Source of the DNA: CBDUBS01 sp965365445
GTDB lineage: Bacteria; Bacteroidota; Rhodothermia; Rhodothermales; DASSAV01
Direction of reading: 5' to 3'
DNA length: 20,708 nucleotides
NCBI GenBank assembly: GCA_965365445.1
Contig: CBDUBS010000053.1
Location: 1 to 20,708 of the forward strand
Every line of letters begins with the position of its first letter. Position 1 is the stretch's first letter. This document shows, one piece after another, positions 9,435 to 17,102 of this stretch. The position numbers and the translations under genes were made by a program. The notes under the pieces are model-generated. The model was not told the DNA's origin, searched no databases, and was given only the letters and a program-made list of their open reading frames with translations.

Positions 9435-10541
9435 ATGATTGGGAATGTTACGATCATCGGCGTTGGCCTGATAGGTGGTTCGCTCGGACTGGCCTGGAAA
9501 CGGAACGCGGCGAAAGTGCGCATCGTCGGACATGATGAGCCCTCGGTCCTCGACCGCGCCCTGGCAACCGGCGCCATCGACGAGGCGAGGGACTCCCTTG
9601 CAGATGCCGTCGCGGACGCCGACGTGACGGTGCTCGCCGTGCCGGTGCAGAAAATGCCGACCATGCTTGACAGCGCGGCCCGTTTCATGCGTTCGGGGAG
9701 CATTGTAACAGACGTGGGCTCGGTCAAATCATCCATCGTAAAGCACGCCCGGAGGGTGCTGCCGCCCGAAGTGACGTTCATAGGCGGCCATCCCATGGCC
9801 GGTTCCGATAAAGGTGGCATCGACCATGCCGACGCCTTTATGTTCGAGAATGCCACCTATGTGGTTTGTCCGCCCGATGATACTCCGCCGCAGGCATTTA
9901 TGGATACGTTCGCTGCCTTTCTGGACCTGCTGCGGCAGACGGGTGGGCGGATTCTCCTACTCGACGCGGAGAGGCACGACCGTATCGCTGCCGCAGTCAG
10001 CCACCTGCCCCAGATTCTCGCAGTGGCCCTCATGGACTTCGTGGCGACCAACAACCGATGCGACGACGCTTTTCTCCGCCTGGCGGCAGGAGGCTTTCGC
10101 GACATGACCCGGATCGCCTCCTCACCGTTCGATATCTGGAGGGATATCCTGTCCACTAACCGGTCTCCCATTCGCGATATGCTGGCCGGGTTCACCGAAA
10201 CCCTGGCCCGGATGAATTCCGATCTCGACGAGGGCCATCTCGATGCTCTGGAGCGACGTTTCGATCAGGCGCGTCGGATACGCGATACCATCCCGAAAAA
10301 CAGTAAAGGGTTCCTTCATCCCCTGGCGGATATCTATGTGTATGCGGAAGACAGACCGGGCAGCCTGCATACGATAACATCCATCATGCTCGATGCCGGT
10401 CTCAACATCAAAGATATCGAGCTCCTCAAAATCCGGGAGGGTTCCGGAGGGGCTTTCCGTCTCAGTTTCTCCGACGATGTGACGGCCGAGGCCGCCGTGA
10501 AGGCCCTCCGGGAGAGCGGCCTCACGGCCTACCGGGTATAG
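9435..10541 (+). CDS. tyrA: Prephenate dehydrogenase with C-terminal ACT domain
   Basis: 368 residues. It oxidatively decarboxylates prephenate to 4-hydroxyphenylpyruvate with NAD(P)+, the tyrosine branch of aromatic amino acid synthesis. The nucleotide-binding fold opens with 'GVGLIGGSLG' (9-18). 'IGGHPMAGS' (116-124) and 'SHLPQILA' (189-196) are the substrate-site signatures of TyrA. A C-terminal ACT domain (about 299-368, 'YAEDRPGSLHTITSIMLDAG') should bind tyrosine or phenylalanine for feedback control. The ATG follows an A-rich stretch (eight A at 9419-9426) and a weak hairpin instead of a Shine-Dalgarno. It is divergent from the rhomboid gene and starts the second rightward block. No chorismate mutase is fused or adjacent. 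Confidence 0.96.
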   Translation: MIGNVTIIGVGLIGGSLGLAWKRNAAKVRIVGHDEPSVLDRALATGAIDEARDSLADAVADADVTVLAVPVQKMPTMLDSAARFMRSGSIVTDVGSVKSSIVKHARRVLPPEVTFIGGHPMAGSDKGGIDHADAFMFENATYVVCPPDDTPPQAFMDTFAAFLDLLRQTGGRILLLDAERHDRIAAAVSHLPQILAVALMDFVATNNRCDDAFLRLAAGGFRDMTRIASSPFDIWRDILSTNRSPIRDMLAGFTETLARMNSDLDEGHLDALERRFDQARRIRDTIPKNSKGFLHPLADIYVYAEDRPGSLHTITSIMLDAGLNIKDIELLKIREGSGGAFRLSFSDDVTAEAAVKALRESGLTAYRV

Positions 10542-10551
10542 AGAGATTGTC

Positions 10552-10570
10552 TCCGGGGCGCGAGCCGGAG
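10552..10570 (+). other. GC hairpin after tyrA
   Basis: CTCCGG at 10552-10557 pairs with CCGGAG at 10565-10570 around a seven-base loop, ten bases after the tyrA stop. There is no T-tail, so it may only stabilise the 3' end. It lies directly against the candidate gcvT promoter. Confidence 0.4.
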
Positions 10571-10574
10571 CGGA

Positions 10575-10603
10575 TTGCATGTCGGCGGCAGGTAGATTAT
10601 ACT
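10575..10603 (+). promoter_or_regulatory. Sigma70-like promoter of gcvT
   Basis: TTGCAT at 10575-10580 and TATACT at 10598-10603 are separated by exactly 17 bases. Transcription would start near 10610, giving a leader of about 38 bases before the gcvT ATG. It is the best-formed sigma70-type promoter I noticed in the window. Confidence 0.55.
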
Positions 10604-10648
10604 TATGTTTTGCACCTGAATCAGCAGGCACAGAAATAGGTCAATGCT

Positions 10649-11761
10649 ATGGGGGATGCGGACATTCTACGCAAAACACCGCTTTTCGAAGCGCATCAGG
10701 CGCTGGGCGCTCGATTGGTACCGTTCGCCGGATTCGAAATGCCGATCCAGTATTCCGGCATCATCGAAGAACACATGGCCGTGCGCCGGGCCGCCGGTTT
10801 GTTCGACGTGAGCCACATGGGCGAATTCCGGGTTCAGGGTGAAAACGCCCGCCGCTTTCTCCAGACGATCGCTACGAACGATATCGAACGGCTATACGAC
10901 GGTCGGGCCATGTACACCGTAATGTGCTACCCCGATGGCGGCATCGTAGATGACCTGCTGGTTTATCGCCTGTCCGAAAACGACTTTCTGCTCGTCGTAA
11001 ACGCATCCAACGTGGAGAAAGATTACGAGTGGATTCGCCGCCACCTAACTGCCGGTGTCGATCTGGAGGATGTATCGGAGCAGACGGCCCTGATTGCCAT
11101 CCAGGGCCCCCGAGCCTTCGAGATCGTAGAAAAAGCTTTCGATGAACCGCTCAACGACCTGAAATACTATCATTTCAAGCAGAGCGAGCGACTTCCGGGG
11201 GTAGGGAGTGTTTTATTATCGCATACTGGGTATACCGGGGAAGCCGGCCTGGAAATCTACTGCGATGCGGATAAGGCGACCGGTATCTGGAAGGCCTTGC
11301 TCGATGCCGGAAAACCGTACGGATTACTGCCGGCCGGCCTGGGCGCCAGAGATACGTTGCGTCTCGAGGCAGGATATCCCCTTTACGGCAACGACCTCAC
11401 TTCTGATATCAACCCTCTGGAGGCTAATCTGGGGTGGATCACCAGACTGGATAAAGGTCATTTCATCGGACGCGATGCACTGGTCAAACTCAAAGCAGAA
11501 GGGTCGCCTCGCCGGATGGTGGGCCTGCTCGTGGAACCCCGGGCCATCCCACGAGCCGGGTACCCGCTGGTTAACGACCGGAACGAGGTGATAGGGGTTG
11601 TATCCAGCGGCGGAATGTCGCCGGTCCTCCAACAGGGGATCGGCCTTGGATACGTAGTAAACAAACCGGAGTATACGGAGGAAGGAGCGGAGATTGGCGT
11701 AACCATACGCAATCGGGTCGCCCTTGCCACGGTTAAGCGTCCTCCGTTTCATAAAAAATAG
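10649..11761 (+). CDS. gcvT: Glycine cleavage system T protein (aminomethyltransferase)
   Basis: 370 residues, normal for GcvT. It transfers the methylene group from the aminomethyl-lipoyl H protein to tetrahydrofolate, releasing ammonia, as part of the cytoplasmic glycine cleavage complex. The N-terminal folate-binding half is intact: 'FAGFEMPIQY', 'GLFDVSHMGEF' (50-60) and 'GGIVDDLLVYR', with the conserved catalytic aspartate at 101. 'YTGEAGLEIYC' and 'GLGARDTLRLEAGYPLYGND' are further family signatures. The C-terminal barrel includes 'VSSGGMSPVLQQGIGLGYV'. The ATG at 10649 is preferred over one five bases upstream in another frame. gcvH and gcvP are not in the window, so the system is split. 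The gene appears to be a single transcription unit, with its own promoter and a terminator overlapping its stop. Confidence 0.97.
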   Translation: MGDADILRKTPLFEAHQALGARLVPFAGFEMPIQYSGIIEEHMAVRRAAGLFDVSHMGEFRVQGENARRFLQTIATNDIERLYDGRAMYTVMCYPDGGIVDDLLVYRLSENDFLLVVNASNVEKDYEWIRRHLTAGVDLEDVSEQTALIAIQGPRAFEIVEKAFDEPLNDLKYYHFKQSERLPGVGSVLLSHTGYTGEAGLEIYCDADKATGIWKALLDAGKPYGLLPAGLGARDTLRLEAGYPLYGNDLTSDINPLEANLGWITRLDKGHFIGRDALVKLKAEGSPRRMVGLLVEPRAIPRAGYPLVNDRNEVIGVVSSGGMSPVLQQGIGLGYVVNKPEYTEEGAEIGVTIRNRVALATVKRPPFHKK

Positions 11762-11785
11762 ACGGTTATAACAGCCGTCTATTTT
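11755..11785. terminator. Terminator overlapping the gcvT stop codon
   Basis: AAAATAGACGG at 11755-11765 pairs perfectly with CCGTCTATTTT at 11775-11785, a stem of 11 pairs with a nine-base loop. The gcvT TAG (11759-11761) lies inside the left arm. The A-rich base on the left and T-rich base on the right make it potentially bidirectional. Confidence 0.8.
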
Positions 11786-11799
11786 CGACCGGGAGTTAC

Positions 11800-11827
11800 A
11801 TTGCTCGGTCGGCGGTGAGTATCTTTG
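11800..11827 (+). promoter_or_regulatory. Candidate Bacteroidota-type promoter of comB
   Basis: TATCTTTG at 11820-11827 matches TAnnTTTG exactly. An ATTG at 11800-11803 could serve as the upstream box, but the 16-base gap is shorter than the usual 19-21. It lies between the gcvT terminator and the comB start, where a promoter is expected. Confidence 0.35.
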
Positions 11828-11900
11828 TGTTTCCTCGGAAGCACCGTCTTGCGTGCAGGGTGAGATACCCGTGCAGGCGCTTTTTCATAGAAGACTTAGC

Positions 11901-11907
11901 GAGAAGG
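11901..11907 (+). promoter_or_regulatory. Ribosome-binding site that decides the comB start
   Basis: GAGAAGG ends nine bases before the ATG at 11917. It directly abuts an in-frame ATG at 11908, which therefore cannot use it. Confidence 0.6.
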
Positions 11908-11916
11908 ATGCGAAGC

Positions 11917-12672
11917 ATGGAAGTAGATGTTTTCCTGACAAGTTCGGTTATATCGGAAGAAGAAGTCCGGGGCCGCACGGTGATCGTCATCGACGTACTC
12001 CGCACGAGTTCAACGATCACTACCGTGCTTTTCAATGGAGCCCGGGCCGTCATACCGGTAACCGACGCCGAAGAAGCCGGGAAAATAGCTTCCAACCTCG
12101 ACCAGAGCAGTTATCTCCTCGGTGGGGAGCGAGGGGGTGAACCTATAGAAGGATATCAGCACGGCAATTCCCCGCTTGAATACTCCCGTCAGGTAGTGGA
12201 AAGCAAAACGGTCATTCTGAACACCACCAATGGCACCCGGGCCATTTCGCTGGCTCGATCGGCCGAACACCTCGTGGTTGGGAGTTTTCTGAATGCCGAT
12301 GCCATCGTTCGGTTCGTTAAGGAAGCCGGCAACGACGTGACGATCGTTTGCGCCGGATGGCGGCACCGGGTCGCACTGGAAGATTCGCTCGCCGCGGGTA
12401 TGATTCTGTACCGGCTCTGGGACGGCAAGGAGCCGGGCCTCGTTTCGGACGGCGCTCATATTGCATTTACGCAGTATCAGAACGACCGGGACCAACTCCA
12501 GACGACGCTGAGGCGTTGCAACCACGCGCAATGGCTGGCCGGTAAGGGCTATCAGGCCGATGTGGATTACTGCTTTCAGATCGATGCCGTACCCATCCTT
12601 CCGTATTTCGACGATCGCAGGCTCATACTTCTGAAAAGCAACAGCAAGGTCCTCAACAATGCGGCCGGTTGA
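11917..12672 (+). CDS. comB: 2-phosphosulfolactate phosphatase (ComB family)
   Basis: 251 residues from the ATG at 11917, chosen because of the GAGAAGG nine bases upstream and because family similarity starts there; the frame is open to 11815, but the extra 34 residues are basic and domain-free. Family signatures are intact: 'VIDVLRTSST' (24-33), 'LGGERGG' (68-74), 'GNSPLEYS' (83-90), 'NTTNGTRAI' (102-110) and 'CAGWRHRVALEDSLAAG' (145-161). ComB is a Mg-dependent acid phosphatase that converts phosphosulfolactate to sulfolactate, known from methanogen coenzyme M synthesis and also present in many bacteria. In bacteria the physiological product is less clear; sulfolactate or sulfonolipid precursors are possible. 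No comA or comC homologue is beside it. It is probably transcribed alone after the gcvT terminator. Family sure, physiological role open. Confidence 0.93.
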   Translation: MEVDVFLTSSVISEEEVRGRTVIVIDVLRTSSTITTVLFNGARAVIPVTDAEEAGKIASNLDQSSYLLGGERGGEPIEGYQHGNSPLEYSRQVVESKTVILNTTNGTRAISLARSAEHLVVGSFLNADAIVRFVKEAGNDVTIVCAGWRHRVALEDSLAAGMILYRLWDGKEPGLVSDGAHIAFTQYQNDRDQLQTTLRRCNHAQWLAGKGYQADVDYCFQIDAVPILPYFDDRRLILLKSNSKVLNNAAG

Positions 12673-12707
12673 AACCCGTCAGATCGAGAGGAGTGTTTCA
12701 GAGCATC

Positions 12708-12737
12708 GTGCATCGAGAGCGAGTGGGGCTCGTGCAC
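12708..12737 (+). other. Hairpin between comB and ftsK
   Basis: GTGCA at 12708-12712 pairs with TGCAC at 12733-12737, with an inner GAGC/GCTC pairing across an asymmetric bulge. There is no T-run, so terminator function is doubtful. It may mark the end of the comB transcript. Confidence 0.3.
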
Positions 12738-12811
12738 CCAGCCTGCGCTAAATTCACAGGTATACCGAGTGGCGTGATACGCGATTGCGGTACCCATCGA
12801 TAGCCTATAAC

Positions 12812-15307
12812 ATGGCCACGGCAACGCGCAACCGTCCCAAATCCAGAGCGGCATCCGGTTCATCGGGCAACCGAAAAGCGACGTCGGGAAAAAAACGGGA
12901 AATCCTCGGCCTCATCTTAATGGTGGCGGCGGGGTTGCTGGCGCTTGCCGTTTTTACCTATGATGCCGGAGACGAAGCGCTGGCCCGCACGTTTACGTTT
13001 CCGGCCATCTTCAACCCGGATGAAAACCTGGCTCACAACAGCCTGGGGCTCGTTGGGGCCACGCTGGCCCACCTGCTCGTTCCCGGCTTCCTTGGATATC
13101 CTGTAGTCGTACTTGCGCTTCTTCTGGTGGCATGGGGATACGCCGTTTTTCGGGGGAAATCGCCCGGACCGCTTCCTACGATCACGCTCCTTGCTGCCGC
13201 AGGCGTCTTCTTCGTTTCCTCGCTCGTCGGATGGTTCGTACAGATGGGATCCGCCGATCTTTTCCTGTGGAGTGGATCGCTTGGAAATACGGTTGCCCAT
13301 GGTCTGCGCCGAGCATTCGGCGGAGCCGGTTCGTTCATCCTCCTCTCGCTGGGACTGACCGTACTCGCCCTGCTGGCGGTTGATCTCGACCTTCAGAAAA
13401 GCGTAGACCGGATCGAAGACTTCATCGCCGGACTCCGGGAAACCTTTTCGGAATTCCTGATCAGCCGGCGGGAACGGCGCGCCGAAGTAAAAACCCTCCG
13501 GCAGCAGGAGCGAGCTCGTAAAGCACTTCAGGAACAGGAGAACCGTAAAAAGCGCGACATAGCGGACGATCATCCCGGTTTCGACAAATCGCCGGTACCG
13601 GAACCGCTCAACCGACGGGAATTGCGCTCGGAATCGCTAGCTCCCGCACCCCGACGGGGAAACTCGTCGGGGGAAGGTACGGCCATGGTCACCCGGCCCG
13701 AATCCGGTCGGGAGGCCCCTCCGAATCGTTCGGCCTCCCCTCATGTTGAACTGAAAATCCAGGAGCAGGTACGCGAGGAGCGAGTAGAGCAGGTTGTTCG
13801 GGAAATTCGCATCCCGGGGGAAGACATCGAGTACTCTTTCCCTCCGATCGACCTGTTGGATGAAGCGGAAAGCGGTGAGCATCGGATCGACCTGGAAGAG
13901 CTCGAGGAGAACAAACAGGTGCTTCTCGACAAGCTTGCCACCTACAACATCGAAATCGTTGATATCAACGCCATCGTGGGTCCAACGGTCACGATGTATG
14001 AGCTAACTCCGGCGCCCGGCATCAAAATAAGCCGCATCACTGCGCTCGAGGACGATCTGGCCATGGCAATGGCGGCCCGGGGTATACGCATGATCGCTCC
14101 GATCCCGGGCAAGTCGGCCATTGGAGTAGAAATACCGAACCGGCACCGAGAGCTGGTGCGTATTCGTGACGTCATCGGAACGGCTCGTTTCAGGGATGCA
14201 CGGATGGAACTACCCGTCACCATTGGTAAATCCATTGAAGGCGAGGTGTTTCTGGAGGATCTGACGAAGATGCCGCACCTGCTTATTGCCGGCGCTACAG
14301 GATCGGGCAAGTCAGTGGGGTTGAATACCCTCATTACGGGTCTGTTGTACGCCTGCCATCCGAGCAATCTCAAAATGGTGATGATCGATCCGAAAAAGAT
14401 CGAGCTGCAACAGTATGCCCGCATTCTGGACCACTTCCTGGCTGTCCCTCCCGACTCCGACGACCCGATCATCACGGACTTCTCCCAGGCATTGGGCGTC
14501 CTGAAGAGTTGCGAAAAGGAAATGGAACGGCGCTACGATTTGCTTTCCAAAGCAACGGTACGAGGAGTGAAGGACTACAACAAGAAGCTCCGGGAAGGGC
14601 AGCTTCGGGCCGAGGACGGACACCGGCACCTGCCCTATATCGTCGTCATCGTGGATGAACTGGCCGACCTGATGATGACCGCCGGAAAGGACATTGAGGG
14701 ACCTATTGCTCGCCTTGCCCAGATGGCGCGAGCCGTAGGTATTCATCTCGTGCTGGCTACGCAACGCCCTTCCGTTGACGTGATAACCGGCCTTATCAAA
14801 GCCAACTTTCCTTCCCGAATTGCTTATCAGGTGGCCTCTAAAGTGGATTCCCGCACCATTCTGGACCAAAACGGGGCCGAGGGGCTGGTGGGCAACGGCG
14901 ACCTGCTGTACATGAGCGGCAGCCGCATGATCCGGTTGCAGGGACCGTTCGTATCGGTGGATGAAGTCGATGAGATTACCCACTTTATCGGAGAGCAGCC
15001 GGGAGTCGGTCCGTACTTCCTCCCGAAAGTGGACGCGGAACAGATGGATCCCGAACGCGACACTGAAGGATCCGATGAGATAGATGAACTATTCGACGAA
15101 GCGGCGCGGGTCATCGTACGGTCGCAGCAGGGCTCTGTATCCCTGTTGCAACGCAAACTCTCCATCGGCTACGCCCGTGCGGCGCGTATCGTGGACCAAC
15201 TCGAGGACGCGGGTATCGTCGGGCCCTTCGAGGGTTCCAAGGCCAGGCAGGTGCTTGTCATGAGCGATATGGAGCTTGATGCTATTCTCAGCGCCCGAAA
15301 CACATGA
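12812..15307 (+). CDS. ftsK: FtsK/SpoIIIE-family DNA translocase
   Basis: 831 residues from the ATG at 12812; an in-frame TTG at 12785 would add nine. The N-terminus is basic, then four membrane helices (about 35-185) anchor it at the septum. A charged linker of about 200 residues follows, with an RRERRAEVK-type coil; it is short compared with E. coli FtsK. The motor (about 330-740) has Walker A 'GATGSGKSVGLN' (G494 onward, K500), Walker B 'VVIVDELADLMM' (D615/E616) and 'ATQRPSVDVITGLIKANFPS'. The C-terminal winged-helix gamma domain (about 757-826, 'SVSLLQRKLSIGYARAARIV') reads KOPS-like DNA motifs and activates XerCD. It pumps chromosome ends through the closing septum. purK follows after 97 bases. 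Confidence 0.97.
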   Translation: MATATRNRPKSRAASGSSGNRKATSGKKREILGLILMVAAGLLALAVFTYDAGDEALARTFTFPAIFNPDENLAHNSLGLVGATLAHLLVPGFLGYPVVVLALLLVAWGYAVFRGKSPGPLPTITLLAAAGVFFVSSLVGWFVQMGSADLFLWSGSLGNTVAHGLRRAFGGAGSFILLSLGLTVLALLAVDLDLQKSVDRIEDFIAGLRETFSEFLISRRERRAEVKTLRQQERARKALQEQENRKKRDIADDHPGFDKSPVPEPLNRRELRSESLAPAPRRGNSSGEGTAMVTRPESGREAPPNRSASPHVELKIQEQVREERVEQVVREIRIPGEDIEYSFPPIDLLDEAESGEHRIDLEELEENKQVLLDKLATYNIEIVDINAIVGPTVTMYELTPAPGIKISRITALEDDLAMAMAARGIRMIAPIPGKSAIGVEIPNRHRELVRIRDVIGTARFRDARMELPVTIGKSIEGEVFLEDLTKMPHLLIAGATGSGKSVGLNTLITGLLYACHPSNLKMVMIDPKKIELQQYARILDHFLAVPPDSDDPIITDFSQALGVLKSCEKEMERRYDLLSKATVRGVKDYNKKLREGQLRAEDGHRHLPYIVVIVDELADLMMTAGKDIEGPIARLAQMARAVGIHLVLATQRPSVDVITGLIKANFPSRIAYQVASKVDSRTILDQNGAEGLVGNGDLLYMSGSRMIRLQGPFVSVDEVDEITHFIGEQPGVGPYFLPKVDAEQMDPERDTEGSDEIDELFDEAARVIVRSQQGSVSLLQRKLSIGYARAARIVDQLEDAGIVGPFEGSKARQVLVMSDMELDAILSARNT

Positions 15308-15404
15308 CCGTACATCGGCCAATTGTTTTGACTACACGCCCGGCTACCGCAACAGGGTATCTCCAGGGGGCATAGCGTAGTACACTCATTATGTAATAGA
15401 TCCT

Positions 15405-16538
15405 ATGGATAGCGCATTCCCCACGATAGGTATCCTGGGAGGTGGACAGCTCGGCCGGATGCTGGCCCTGGCGGCCATCCGGATGGGGCTGAATGTCCGG
15501 TTCCTCTTGCCCCGCCCGGAAGGTTCGGTCGATGGATTGGGCGAAGCAATGGTCGGCGACTGGACCGACCCGGAGGTTCTGCATCGCTTTGCTTCGGCAT
15601 GTTCCGTCCTTACTGTAGAAAGCGAATGGGCGCCGGCCGAAGAAGCCGCCGGGGTTCTTCTCAGCGGCGTGGCTATCTGGCCTTCCCCGTACACCATTGG
15701 CCTCATACAGGATAAAGGACGTCAGAAAAGCGTTCTGAAGGAGGCGGGCCTACCGGTTCCCTCGTTTACCCTACCCGCTTCGCTGGAGGAGGCCCTTCGC
15801 GACGCCGACATCCTGGGGTATCCGCTCCTGCTGAAAAAGCGCCTGGGCTCCTACGACGGGTACGGCAATGCGGATGTTAAAGACGCTTCCGGGCTGCGGA
15901 CCGCCTGGAACAGGCTGCATGAAGGCGGCGTCATGCTGGAAGCATGGGCGCCGTTCGTGCGGGAGCTATCCGTAATAATCGCCCGCCGACCGGGAGGCGA
16001 GCACGTCGTCTATCCGGTGGCGCTGACCGTTCAAAAGGATCATCGCTGCCACTCTGTCGTGGCGCCTGCCCCTATCGAGCCTGCCGTGGCAGAGCGAGCG
16101 CGACAAACGGCCCTTCGCGCGGTCGAAGCGGTGGACGGCGTGGGGGTAACGGCCGTCGAAATGTTCGAAATGCCCGATGGGAATGTACTTGTAAACGAAC
16201 TGGCTCCGCGCCCGCACAATACGGGGCATTATTCCATCGAAGGATGCTATACCTCGCAGTTCGAGAACCACCTCAGGGCGATCCTCGACTGGCCGCTTGG
16301 TTCTCCGGCATTGCGCGCCCCTGTTGCCGTCATGGTTAACGTCCTCGGCGAACGCGAGGGAGAGCCCGACCCGACCACTGTACCCGATGCATTGTCCATG
16401 CCGGGTGTATCTATACATCTCTACGGTAAAACGGAAGTTCGTCCAAAGCGTAAAATGGGCCACGTAACGATTACCGGAGCAGATGCGAGCGATGCCTTGT
16501 CTCGGGCGGAGATGTCCGCCCGCCGAATCCGGTTGTAG
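15405..16538 (+). CDS. purK: N5-carboxyaminoimidazole ribonucleotide synthase (PurK)
   Basis: 377 residues, an ATP-grasp enzyme that carboxylates AIR to N5-CAIR with ATP and bicarbonate in purine synthesis. The N-terminal nucleotide fold begins with 'GILGGGQLGRMLALAA' (9-24). The ATP-grasp core shows 'YPLLLKKRLGSYDGYGN' and 'ELSVIIARR', and the metal/phosphate site 'VNELAPRPHNTGHYSIEGC' is intact. The C-terminal 'HLYGKTEVRPKRKMGHV' is the usual PurK ending. The TATGTAAT stretch just ahead of the ATG is AT-rich, but I do not claim a promoter. purE follows after 55 bases, so the two consecutive enzymes are in one probable operon. Confidence 0.97.
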   Translation: MDSAFPTIGILGGGQLGRMLALAAIRMGLNVRFLLPRPEGSVDGLGEAMVGDWTDPEVLHRFASACSVLTVESEWAPAEEAAGVLLSGVAIWPSPYTIGLIQDKGRQKSVLKEAGLPVPSFTLPASLEEALRDADILGYPLLLKKRLGSYDGYGNADVKDASGLRTAWNRLHEGGVMLEAWAPFVRELSVIIARRPGGEHVVYPVALTVQKDHRCHSVVAPAPIEPAVAERARQTALRAVEAVDGVGVTAVEMFEMPDGNVLVNELAPRPHNTGHYSIEGCYTSQFENHLRAILDWPLGSPALRAPVAVMVNVLGEREGEPDPTTVPDALSMPGVSIHLYGKTEVRPKRKMGHVTITGADASDALSRAEMSARRIRL

Positions 16539-16593
16539 CTTTTCGCAAGGCTTCCAAAAGAGCGCACGTTATCCTTCATTCGATCCAGTTGAT

Positions 16594-17094
16594 ATGGCCT
16601 CTTCTCCTGCACCTCTCGTTGGCATTGCCATGGGAAGCGAATCCGATTTACCTACCATGCGCGAGGCGGGAACGATCCTGGCCGAGTTCGGCGTGGCCTA
16701 TGAAATGCGGGTGCTTTCGGCACACCGAACGCCGGCGCATATGACCGAGTATGCCATTGAAGCGCACAAAAAGGGTATCAGGGTAATTATTGCCGGCGCG
16801 GGCGGCGCAGCCCACCTTCCGGGGATGATAGCCGCTTCTACCCCGCTTCCGGTGATCGGGGTGCCCGTACCTACCCGCCATTTGAACGGCCTGGATTCGC
16901 TCCTGTCCATCGTGCAGATGCCGGGAGGCGTACCGGTAGCCACGGTAGCTATAGGGCAGGGCAAGAACGCCGGTCTGCTTGCCGTCCAGATTTTATCCGT
17001 CGGCAATCCGAACCTCATGGATCGTATGGTTGCCTACAAGCAATCGCTGATCGAAGCTGTGGAGGCCATGGATGACCGGGTAAAAGGAGCGTGA
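16594..17094 (+). CDS. purE: N5-CAIR mutase (class I PurE)
   Basis: 166 residues from the ATG at 16594. The open frame reaches back to 16483, but that segment overlaps the end of purK and has no PurE character. Signatures: 'GIAMGSESDLPTM', 'VLSAHRTPAHM', 'AGAGGAAHLPGMIAAST' and 'GLDSLLSIVQMPGGVPVATV', which form the active site of the octameric enzyme. It rearranges N5-CAIR to CAIR. Pairing with purK shows it is the bacterial mutase (class I) and not the direct AIR carboxylase found in animals. Its stop is only eight bases from the stop of the converging tyrS, with no terminator between them. Confidence 0.97.
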   Translation: MASSPAPLVGIAMGSESDLPTMREAGTILAEFGVAYEMRVLSAHRTPAHMTEYAIEAHKKGIRVIIAGAGGAAHLPGMIAASTPLPVIGVPVPTRHLNGLDSLLSIVQMPGGVPVATVAIGQGKNAGLLAVQILSVGNPNLMDRMVAYKQSLIEAVEAMDDRVKGA

Positions 17095-17102
17095 CTTCCC
17101 CG

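Noticed and set aside
11815..11916. Upstream extension of comB by 34 residues
   Set aside because: Family similarity begins at the ATG at 11917, which has a ribosome-binding site; the extension also overlaps the candidate promoter.
12785..12811. TTGCGG and TATAAC as a promoter for ftsK
   Set aside because: The spacer is 15 bases and the -10 box touches the ATG, so transcription would begin inside the gene; an in-frame TTG start here is possible but not favoured.
15328..15397. TTGACT and TATGTAAT as a purK promoter
   Set aside because: The two elements are more than 50 bases apart and the second is seven bases from the ATG; no valid spacing exists.
16483..16593. Upstream extension of purE into the end of purK
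   Set aside because: The added residues have no PurE character; the ATG at 16594 gives the standard length.
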